Assembly (NCBI GenBank): GCA_963922205.1
Contig: CAWUHX010000130.1
Coordinates: forward strand, 620,001-684,000
Reading direction: 5' to 3'
Length of the DNA: 64,000 nucleotides
Source of the DNA: Romanomermis culicivorax
Taxonomy: Eukaryota > Nematoda > Enoplea > Mermithida > Mermithidae
This document shows, piece after piece, positions 35,633-45,493 of this stretch. The first letter of the stretch is position 1; each line of letters begins with the position of its first letter. The notes under the pieces were generated by a model that was not told where the DNA came from, did not search any database, and worked only from the letters and a program-made list of their open reading frames with translations. The position numbers and the translations under genes are program-made.

Positions 35633-38600
35633 GTATTGAATTTTTGAATTTATGCAATTTTTTTGTAAAATTCTAAAAAAAAATTTATAAAATTTTTGCT
35701 AAATTCTGGAAAAATTTTTTTTTGTAAAATTCTTGAAAAAATTTTTTTTTGTGAAATTCTGAAAAAAAAATTTGTAAACTTTGGAAAAAATTTTTTTTGT
35801 AAAATTCTTGAAAAAAAATTTGTAGAATTTTTGCAAAATTCTGGAAAAATTTTTTTTGTGAAATTCTTGAAAAAAATATCTTTTCGAAATTCGAAAAGAA
35901 ATCTTTGTAAACTTTGGAAAAAAATTTTTTTTGTAAAATTCTAAAAAAATTTGGTTGTAGAATTTTTGCAAAATTCTGGAAAAATTTTTTTTGGTAAAAT
36001 TCTTGAAAAAAATATCTTTTCGAAATTCAAAAAAAATCTTTGTAAACTTTGACAAAAAAATTTTTTTGTAAAATTCTGAAAAAAAAATTTGTCTGTAGAA
36101 TTTTTGCGAAATCCTGGAAAAATTTTTTTTGTAAAATTCTTGGGAAAAATTTTTTTTCGAAATTCAAAAAAAAATCTTTGTAAACTTTTGAAAAAATTTT
36201 TTTTGTAAAATTCTGAAAAAAAAATTAGTTTGTAGAATTTTTGCAAAATTCTGAGAAAAAATTTTTTGAAAAATTCTTGAGAAAAATTTCTTTCCAAGAT
36301 TCAAAAAAAATCTTTGTAAACTTTGGAAAAAAATTTTTTTTTGTAAAATTCTTTGGAAAAATTGTTGAATTTTTGCAAAATTCTGGAAAAAAATTTTTTG
36401 TAAAATTCTTGAAGAAAATTTCTTTCCAAAATTCAAAAAAAATCTTTGTAAACTTTGGAAAAAATTTTTTTTGTAAAATTCTTTAAAAAAAATTTGTAAA
36501 ATATTTGTAAAATTCTGGAAAAATTTTTTTTGTAAAATTCTTGAAAAAAAATATCTTTTCGAAATTCAAAAAGAAATCTTTGTAAACTTTGACAAAAAAA
36601 TCTTTTTGTAAAATTCTGAAAAAAATTTGTTTCTAGAATTTTTGCAAAATTCTGGAAAAAATTTTTTTGTAAAATTTTAGAAAAAAAAATATCTTTTCGA
36701 AATTCAAAAAAAATCTTTGTAAACTTTGGAAAAAATTTTTTTTTGTAAAATTCTGAAAAAAAATTTGTTTGTAGAATTTTTGCTAATCTGGAAAAAATTT
36801 TTCTGTAAAATTCTTGAGAAAAATTTTTTTTCGAAATTCAAAAAAAATTTTTGTAAACTTGAGAAAAAAATTTTTTGTAAAATTCTAAAAAAAAATTTGG
36901 TTGTAGAATTTTTGCAAAAATCTGGAACAAATTTTTTTATAAAATTCTTGAAAAAAATTTCTTTCCAAAATTCAAAAAAAATCTTTGTAAACTTTGAAAA
37001 AAATTTTTTTTGTAAAATTCTTGAAAAAAAATTTGTAGAATTTTCGCAAAATTCTGAAAAAAATTTTTGTGAAATTCTTAAAAAAAATTTCTTCTCGAAA
37101 TTCAAAAAAAAATCTTTGTAAACTTTGGAAAAAAATTTTTTTGTAAAATTCTGAAAAAAAAATTTGTAGAATTTTTGCAAAATTCTGAAAAAAAATTTTT
37201 GTGAAATTCTTGAAAAGAATATCTTTTCGAAATTCAAAAAAAAATCTTTTTAAACTTTGACAAAAAAATTTTTTTTGTAAAATTCTGAAAAAAAATTTGT
37301 TTGTAGAATTTTTGCAAAATTCTGGAAAAAATTTTTTTTGTGAAATTCTTGGAAAAAATTTCTTTTCGAAATCCAAGAAAAAAATCTTTGTAAACTTTGG
37401 AAAAAAATTTTTTTTGTAAAATTCTTTAAAAAAAATTTGTAGAATTTTTGCAAAATTCTGAAAAAAAATTTTTGTGAAATTCTTGAAAAAAATTTCTTTT
37501 CGAAATTCAAAAAAAAATCTTTGTAAACTTGAGAAAAAATTTTTTTTTGTAAAATTCTAAAAAAAAAATTTGTTTGTAGAATTTTTGCAAAATTCTGGAA
37601 AAAATTTTTTTTGGTAAAATTCTTGAAAAAAATATCTTTTCGAAATTCAAAAAAAAATCTTTGTAAACTTGAGAAAAATTTTTTTTTGTAAAATTCTAAA
37701 AAAAAAATTTGTTTGTAGAATTTTTGCAAAATTCTGGAAAAAATTTTTTTGTAAAATTCTTGGGAAAATTTTTTTTCGAAATTCGAAAAAAATTTTTGTA
37801 AACTTGAGAAAAAAAATTTTTTGTAAAATTCTAAAAAAAAAATTTGGTTGTAGAATTTTTGCAAAATTCTGGAAAAAATTTTTTTGTAAAATTCTTGAAA
37901 AAAATATCTTTTCGAAATTCAAAAAAAAATCTTTGTAAACTTGAGAAAAAATTTTTTTTTGTAAAATTCTAAAAAAAAATTTGTTTGTAGAATTTTTGCA
38001 AAATTCTGGAAAAAATTTTTTTGTAAAATTCTTGGAAAAAAATTTGTAGAATTTCTGCAAAATTCTGAAAAAAAATTTTTGTTAAATTCTTGAAAAAAAT
38101 ATCTTTTCGAAATTCAAAAAAAATCTTTGTAAACTTTGACAAAAAAATTTTTTTGTAAAATTCTTGCAAAAAAATTTGTAGAATTTTTGCTAAATTCTGG
38201 AAAAAATTTTTTTGTAAAATTCTTGGGAAAAATTTTTTTTCGAAATTCAAAAAAAAATTTTGTAAACTTGAGAAAAAAATTTTTTTGTAAAATTCTAAAA
38301 AAATTTGGTTGTAGAATTTTTGCAAAATTCTGGAAAATTTTTTTTTGTAAAATTCTTGAAAAAAAATTTCTTTTCGAAATTCAAAAAAAATCTTTGTAAA
38401 CTTTGGAAAAAATTTTTTTTGTAAAATTCTTGAAAAAAAATTTGTAGAATTTTTGCAAAATTCTGAAAAAAAATTTTTGTGAAATTCTTGAAAAAAATTT
38501 CTTTTCGAAATTCAAAAAAAATCTTTGTAAACTTTGGAAAAAAATTTTTTTGTAAAATTCTGAAAAAAAATTTGTTTGTAGAATTTTTGCAAAATTCTGA

Positions 38601-39365
38601 AGAAAAATTTTTTTGTAAAATTCTTGGAAAAAAACATCTTTTCGAAATTCAAAAAAAAATCTTTGTAAACTTGAGAAAATTTTTTTTTTTAAAATTCTTG
38701 AAAAAAAAATTTGTAGAATTTTTGCAAAATTCTGGAAAAAATTTTTTTTTGTAAAATTCTTGGAAAAAATATCTTTTCGAAATTCAAAAAAAAATCTTTG
38801 TAAACTTGAGAAAAATTTTTTTTTTGTTAAATTCTTGAAAAAAAATTTGTAGAATTATTGAATTCTGAAAAAAATTTTTTTGTAAAATTCCTGAAAAAAA
38901 TTTTTTTCGAAATTCAAAAAAAAATTTTGTAAACTTCAGAAAAAAAATTTTTTGTAAAATTCTAAAAAAAAATTTGGTTGTAGAATTTTTGCAAAATTTT
39001 TTTGCAAAATTCTTGAAAAAAATATCTTTTCGAAATTCAAAAAAAATCTTTGTAAACTTTGGAAAAAATTTTTTTTGTAGAATTCTTGAAAAAAAATTTG
39101 TAGAATTTTTGCAAAATTCTGAAAAAAAATTTTTGTGAAATTCTTGAGAAAAATTTCTTTTCGAATTTCAAAAAAAATCTTTGTAAACTTGAGAAAAATT
39201 TTTTTTGTAAAATTCTGAAAAAAAAATTTGTTTGTAGAATTTTTGCAAAATTCTGGAAAAAATTGATTTTCGAAATTCAAAAAAAAAAATCTTTGTAAAC
39301 TTTGAAAAAAAATTTTTTTTTGTAAAATTCTAAAAAAAATTGTGAAATTTTTTGTAAAATTTCAG
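35633..39365 (+). repeat. Intron 15: about 125-bp TTTCGAAATTCAAAAAAAATC array
   Basis: 3,733 bp, almost entirely one array with about 28 units. Recurrent words are CTTTTCGAAATTCAAAAAAA, TCTTTGTAAACTTTGGAAAA, TTGTAGAATTTTTGCAAAAT and TTCTGGAAAAAATTTTTTTT. It begins within 30 bp of the donor. Lys/Phe-rich reading frames on both strands come from this repeat only. Ends AAAATTTCAG. Confidence 0.92.
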
Positions 39366-39421
39366 AATTCGACATCCGTTTCAATCCCGATTGTTATTCG
39401 CCCTTCGTCAATATTGCTGAA
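39366..39421 (+). CDS. CLUH: CLUH exon 16: CLU central region
   Basis: Codons 670-688. Reads EFDIRFNPDCYSPFVNIAE, matching AFDIRFNPD-FSP in the family. Phase 1 in, phase 0 out before GTAATA. Confidence 0.95.
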
Positions 39422-39511
39422 GTAATAATTTTTTTGAAACTTTTTTTTGATGTTTTAAATTTATTTATGCAAATTTCAAATTTCAATTTACATTTTAATT
39501 ATTTTTTTCAG
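39422..39511 (+). other. Intron 16: 90-bp minimal intron
   Basis: Donor GTAATA, acceptor TATTTTTTTCAG. No array inside; this is the second of two unexpanded introns. Confidence 0.92.
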
Positions 39512-39592
39512 GAAGAAAAAGATCTCGAAAAACAAAAACGACTTATCAGAGACGCTGCGGAATTTTTATTAATTACTCAGATACCGAATTTT
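39512..39592 (+). CDS. CLUH: CLUH exon 17: CLU central region
   Basis: Codons 689-715, phase 0 in and out. Reads EEKDLEKQKRLIRDAAEFLL then ITQIPNF. Family: DQKQLLKDAAAFLL, CQIPG. Strong donor GTAAGA. Confidence 0.95.
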
Positions 39593-40959
39593 GTAAGATT
39601 TTTTTGTTTTAAATTTAAATTTTTGAATTTTTCGAATTTCAATTTTTTTCAAATTCTTAAATTTCGAATTTTTAGGATCATTTTAAAAAATTTTTTGGAG
39701 TCTCCGATTTTTAGATTTTTGGGATATTTTCTTTACTGTTGTAAATTTTGATTAAAGATTTTTAAAATTTTAAATTTTCGATTTTTCTTTACTTTAATAT
39801 TTTTTGAAATGTGAATTCTAAAATTTTGAATTTATGTCGAAATTTCTCAATTTTTGGAATTTTTTCAAGAATTTCAAAATTTTTCTAAAATTCGTGGATA
39901 TTTGGGATTCAAAATTTTTGAAATGTTCAAATTTCTTGAGAAATCTGAATTTCTAGAAAAAATTTTTAAAAAAATATCTAATTTCAAAATTTTTAAGTAA
40001 TTTTTTTTAATTTGTGAAAATTTCTAAATTTTCGAAACGGTTTGGAATTTTTGAATTTGGCTAATTTTTGCACATTTTTTTTGAATTTCTGTCAAAATTT
40101 CTAAATTTTTGGAATTTTTTCGAAAATTCCAAATTTTTTCAGGTTAGTGAATTTTTGGGATTTAAAATTTTTGAAATTGTCCAAATTTCTTGAGAAATCT
40201 GAATTTCTAGAAAAAATTTTAAAAAATATCAAATTTCAAAATTTTTAAGTGATTTTTTTTAAATTTGTGAAAATTTCTAAATTTTCGAAACGGTTTGGAA
40301 TTTTTGAATTTGGCTAATTTTTCCACATTTTTTTCAAATTTAATATCTAAAATTTTGAATTTCTCTCGAAATTTCCAAATTTTCGCAATTTTTTCAAAAA
40401 TTTCAAAATTTTTTTAAAATTCGTGGATATTTGAGATTCAAAATTTTTGAAATTGTCCAAATTTCTTGAGAAATCTGAATTTCTAGAAAAAATTTAAAAA
40501 AATATCAAATTTCAAAATTTTCAAGTAATTTTTTTTTAATTTGTGAAAATTTCTAAATTTTCGAAACGGTTTGGAATTTTTGAATTTGGCTAATTTTTGC
40601 ACATTTTTTTCAAATTTAATATCTAAAATTTTGAATTTCTCTCGAAATTTCCAAATTTTCGCAATTTTTTCGAAAATTTCAAACTTTTTCAGGTTTGTGA
40701 ATTTTTGGTTATTTAAAATTTTTGAAATTGTCCAAATTTCTTGAGAAATCTGAATTTCTAGAAAAAATTTCAAAAAATGTCAATTTTCAAAATTTTCAAG
40801 TACTTTTTTTTAATTTGTAAAAATTTTTAAATTTTCGAAAAATTTTTACACATCTTTTTTGAAAATTCGAATTTATTTTTTTCTGAAAAATTCATAAAAT
40901 TCGAATTTTTAAAAAATTCAATTTTTTGAATGTTAAAAAAATGTTACATTTTTTTTAAG
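39593..40959 (+). repeat. Intron 17: about 270-bp tandem repeat
   Basis: 1,367 bp. Four units have landmarks AATTTCTTGAGAAATCTGAA near 39926, 40186, 40459 and 40736, and CGAAACGGTTTGGAATTTTT. At 40141-40142 a TTTTTTCAG is followed directly by GTTAGTG. Ends TTTTTTTTAAG. Confidence 0.88.
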
Positions 40960-41030
40960 ATCAGGGATTGTTTGGATCATACTTTTCTGCCATTGGACGG
41001 TTGCAGCTTGACCGAAGCTTTACACAATAG
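40960..41030 (+). CDS. CLUH: CLUH exon 18: CLU central region
   Basis: Codons 716-739. Reads IRDCLDHTFLPLDGCSLTEA, LHN. Family: VKDCMEHAVLPVDGATLAEV. Phase 0 in, phase 2 out before GTAATT. The joined codon gives NRGINIRYLG with exon 19, the family's QRGINMRYLG. Confidence 0.95.
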
Positions 41031-42667
41031 GTAATTTTACAGCATTTTATTAATTTTTTAATTTTTTTAATTTTTTTGCTTTTTTCTAATTTTTTAATTT
41101 TCTTAATTTTTTTGCTTTTTTTCTTATATTTAATTTGATTTTTTATTATTTATATTTTTTCTCATTTTTTTATTTATATATTTATTTATTTCTTTTTTTT
41201 CTCAGTTATTTTCTCATTTTGAATTGAAAAATTTTTTTTTCTTATATTTTATTTTTTTCTTATTCATGATTTTTTCCTTTTTTTTGTTTTTAATTTTTTC
41301 GTTTCTATTATTTTGTTTATCAATTCTCCTCACATGTTTCTTTTTTTTCTTTTTTTTGGTTTTTCAATCTTTCTTCCAATTTTTTGTTTATTTTTTCTTG
41401 TGAAAATTTTAATTTATTTTATAGGTTTTTTATTTGTTTAATTTTTTCTCTATTACTTTGTTTAAATTTTTTCTTTTTTTTGCTTTTTTCAATTTTTATG
41501 AATTTTTCACTTTTTAATCGTCCGTCTTATTTATTTCTACTTTTTTAAATTTTTTGCACATTTCTCAATTTTTTTCTGTTTTTTTTTTGTTTTATTTTTC
41601 TTTTTTTAATTTTTTCTCTATTACTTTGTTTACATTTTTTCCTTTTTTTTCCTTTTCTCAATTTTTATGAATTTTTTCACTTTTTAATCGACTGTCTTAT
41701 TTATTTTTACTTTTTTAAATTTTTTGCTCATTTCTCAATTTTTTTCTGTTTTTTTTTGTTTCATTTTTCTTTTTTTAATTTTTTCTCTATTACTTTGTTT
41801 ACATTTTTTCCTTTTTTTTTGCTTTTTTTCTATTTTTATGAATTTTTTCACTTTTTAATCGTCTGTCTTATTTATTTCTACTTTTTTAAATTTTTTGCAC
41901 ATTTCTCAATTTTTTTCTGTTTTTTTTTTGTTTTATTTTTCTTTTTTTAATTTTTTCTCTATTACTTTGTTTACATTTTTTCCTTTTTTTTGCTTTTTTT
42001 CTATTTTTATGAATTTTTTCACTTTTTAATCGTCTGTCTTATTTATTTCTACTTTTTTAAATTTTTTGCACATTTCCCAATTTTTTTCTGTTTTTTTGTT
42101 TTATTTTTCTTTTTTTAATTTTTTCTCTACATTTTTTCCTTTTTTTGCTTTTTTTCTATTTTTTGAATTTTTTCACTTTTTAATCGACTGTCTTATTTAT
42201 TTTTACTTTTTTAAATTTTTTGCTCATTTCTCAACTTGTTTCTGTTTTTTTGTTTTATTTTTCTTTTTTTAATTTTTTCTCTATTACTTTATTTACATTT
42301 TTTTCTTTTTTTTTGCTTTTTTTCTATTTTTATGAATTTTTTCACTTTTTAATCGTCTGTCTTATTTATTTCTACTTTTTTAAATTTTTTGCTCATTTCC
42401 CAATTTTTTTCTGTTTTTTTTTTGTTTTATTTTTCTTTTTTTAATTTTTTCTCTATTACTTTGTTTACATTTTTTTCTTTTTTTGCTTTTTTTCTTTTTT
42501 TATTTATTTCTACTTTTTTAAATTTTTTGCTCATTTCCCAATTTTTTTCTGTTTTTTTTTGTTATATTTTTCTTTTTTTTTAATTTTTTTCCTTGTACTT
42601 TTTTCGTTTTTTTTTGTCTTTTTTTATTTTACATTTTGTTTTTTTTGTATTTTTTTGTTTTTTTCAG
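41031..42667 (+). repeat. Intron 18: about 170-bp T-rich tandem repeat
   Basis: 1,637 bp. Six units have AATCGTCTGTCTTATTTATT landmarks near 41516, 41686, 41857, 42028, 42182 and 42351. The 5' 450 bp is degenerate T-rich sequence. Ends TTGTTTTTTTCAG. Confidence 0.9.
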
Positions 42668-42740
42668 GGGTATAAATATTCGTTATCTCGGAAAATTGAC
42701 GCAATTGATCGACAATTTGCCCAGTTTACAATACTTGAAG
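42668..42740 (+). CDS. CLUH: CLUH exon 19: CLU central region
   Basis: Codons 739-763. Reads RGINIRYLGKLTQLIDNLPS, LQYLK. RGIN-RYLGK is a signature of CLU proteins. Phase 2 in, phase 0 out before GTAAAT. Confidence 0.96.
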
Positions 42741-45168
42741 GTAAATTTTTGATTTTTTTCTAAATTAGGCGAAAAACTAAATTTTTGACAAAAATTTAGT
42801 TTTTTGTCCAATTTTAGAAAAAAATCAATATTTTTTATATATTTCACGAAATTTCATATTTTTTAAAATTCTAATTTTAAAATTTCGTAAAAATTTAATT
42901 TTGAATTTCGATAAAATTTTTTCTCTACAGTAATATACAATTTTTCTGATCTTGCTGACGTCAAATTCCTATTGATGTGGTGCTTGCTTTTCATTTTTTA
43001 TTTTAGACAATTTAAAAAGATGCGGATTCTAGTGGGAAATTGAAACTTTCTGAATTCTACAGTATCTCCAATTTTTCCGTTCTTGCTGACGTCAATTTTG
43101 CACATGAACTTGCTTTTCACTTTTTTATTTTAGACGCTAGGTTGAGTCTCTTTTCCGCCACTGTTCAATAAATTGGTTTCTTGTTCAAAATATCACTTTT
43201 TTGAATTCTACAGTATATTGCATTTTCGGATCTTGCTGACGTCAAATTTCTATGCAAACTTGCTTTTCACTTTTTATTCGAGACGTTGTTCCAAGTCGCT
43301 TTTCCGCCACTATTTACAAAAACCGGATTTTTGCGGGAAATTCGAAATTTTTCGATTTCTATCGTATATCTATTTTTTCGAATCTTGCTGACGTCAAATT
43401 CCCTACATTGTACTTGCTTTTCACTTTCCAGACGATTAGATGAGTGCCTTTTCCGCCACTAATTAAAAAAACTGGATTTTGGCGCGAAATTCGAATTTGG
43501 TAAACTTCACATTTCTACAGTATATCGCATTTTTCTAGTCTTGCTGACGTCAAATTCCAATTTGTTCTTGCTTTTCACCTTTAATTTTTGACGATGAGAT
43601 GAGTCCCTTTTCCGCCACTATTTGAAAAAAGACAAGATTTTGGTGCGAAATTCGAATTTTTTAAATTTTCGCATTTCTACAGTACGCCTTTTCGAATCTT
43701 GCTGACGTCAAATTTCTCAACGTTGTGCTTGCTTTTCGCTTTTTATTTTAGACAATGAGATAAGTCCCTCTTCCGCCACTATTTGAAAAAGACAAGATTT
43801 TGGCGCGAAATTCGAATTTTGTGAATTTTCGCATTTCTACAGTATATCGCCTTTCCGAATCTTGCTGACGTCACATTTCCCGGCGTTGTACTTGCTTTTC
43901 ACTTTTAATCCAAGACAATGAGATGAGTGCCTTTTCCGCCACTAACCGAAAAAAGTAGATTTTGGCGGGAAATTCGAATTTTGTAAATTTTCGCATTTCT
44001 ACAGTATGTCGCCTTTTCGGATCTTGCTGACGTCAAATTTCTCAACGTTGTGCTTGCTTTTCGCTTTTTATTTTAGACAATGAGATAAGTCCCTCTTCCG
44101 CCACTAATAGAAAAAACTACATTTTGGCCGGAAATTCAAATTTTCTAAATTTTTGGATTTCTACAGTAATATCGCATTTTCCCACTCTTGCTGACGTCAA
44201 ATTTTCTCACGTCGTACTTGCTTTTCACTTTGAACAATGAGATAAGTCCTTTTTCCGCCACTATTTGAATAAAAAGCTAGATTTTAGCGGGAAATTCGAA
44301 TTTTGTAAATTTTTGGATTTCTACAGTATATAAAATTTTTCGAATCTTGCTGACGTCAAATTTTTACTCGAACTTGCTTTTCACTATTTATATTAGACGG
44401 TCGAATAAGTGCCTTTTGCGCCACTATTTGGAAAAATCTGGATTTTGGCGCGAAATTCAAAAATTTTCAGATGCTACAGTATATTCGATTCTCCGAAGAC
44501 GTCAAATTTGCTACGTTACTTGCTTTTCACTTTTCAATTTTGACGATGAGATAAGTTCCTTTTCCGCCACTATGTGAAAAAAAGCTAGATTTTGGCGGGA
44601 AATTCGAATTTTTTAAATTTTCCGATTTCTACAGTATATCGCATTTTTCCAATTTTGGTGACGTCAAATTTTTACTTGAACCTGCTTTTCACTATTTATA
44701 TTAGACAGTCGAATAAGTGCCTTTTGCGCCACTATTTGGAAAAATCTGGATTTTGGCGCGAAATTCAAACATTTTCAAATGCTACAGTATATTCGATTCT
44801 CCGAAGACGTCAAATTTGCTACGTTACTTGCTTTTCACTTTTCAATTTTGACGATGAGATAAGTTCCTTTTCCGCCACTATGTGAAAAAAAAGCTAGATT
44901 TTGGCGGGAAATTCGAATTTTTTAAATTTTCCGATTTCTACAGTATATGGCATTTTTCCACTCTTGCTGACGTCAAATTTTTACTTGAACCTGCTTTTCA
45001 GTATTTATATTAGACGGTCGGATAAGTGCCTTTTGCGCCACTATTTGGAAAAATCTGGATTTTGGCGCGAAATTCAAAAATTTTCCAATTCTACAGTATA
45101 TGGCATTTTCCAATCTTGCTGACGTCAAATTTTCTCACGTTGTACTTGCTTTTCACTTTTAATTTTAG
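42741..45168 (+). repeat. Intron 19: about 155-bp array echoing the 5' edge of exon 20
   Basis: 2,428 bp. From 42930 to the acceptor there are about 15 units of 150-165 bp. The order in each is TTCTACAGTATATCGCATTT, CTTGCTGACGTCAAATT, ACTTGCTTTTCACTTTT, a TTTTAGAC acceptor-like site, CTTTTCCGCCACTATTTG and TTTTGGCGCGAAATTCG. The last three match the acceptor and first 75 nt of exon 20. TGACGTCA occurs about 13 times. Confidence 0.93.
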
Positions 45169-45493
45169 ACAATATGTTCGTTGGAATTATTATGCCGTTC
45201 GGCCAAGCGCCTTTTCCGCCATTATTTGTGCGGTTTGGGCAAAAATTCGCGCCGCTTCTCCTACGCCGCCGCTCATTTTCTGAATTGTTTTTTGGGCGCC
45301 AACGCCGCGCCGCCGCCCTTGAACCCCAACGCCCAAGATCAAGATTTGTTGGCGCGCGGACCTTTCGTACAAAAAACGGGCGGCAAAAAACGCGGCGGCG
45401 CCGATAAGAAAAAAACGTCGGCGGCCTCGACCCTTAACGTCAACGGCGGCGGCGTTTCCGGCGCGGACGGCGGCCCTGTTAACATTTTGGACG
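45169..45493 (+). CDS. CLUH: CLUH exon 20: CLU central region with basic linker
   Basis: Codons 764-871, phase 0 in, phase 1 out before GTGAGT. ELLCRSAKRLFRHYL and AAAHFLNCFLG match family ELITRSAKHIFKTYL and SAAISHFLNCFL. A low-complexity linker follows (PPPLNPNAQDQ, KTGGKKRGGADKKK, VNGGGVSGADGG). It sits where vertebrate CLUH has the basic KKRNKRRKNR stretch. This is the most GC-rich part of the window, with many GCC/GGC/GGC-type codons. Longer open frames exist in the other two phases, but only this one matches the family and the phases. Confidence 0.95.

Noticed and set aside
35696-39280. Lys/Phe-rich frames on both strands
   Set aside because: Produced by the A/T-rich intron 15 array. 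Both strands are equally open, so there is no coding signal.
42950-45130. CRISPR-like array (regular 155-bp spacing of a short conserved word)
   Set aside because: Eukaryotic intron. Units are homologous over their whole length with no unique spacers, and there are no cas genes.
45174-45407. Alternative + frame through exon 20 with an Arg-rich product
   Set aside because: Conflicts with phases of exons 19 and 21. The chosen frame carries the ELLCRSAK and HFLNCFLG family blocks.
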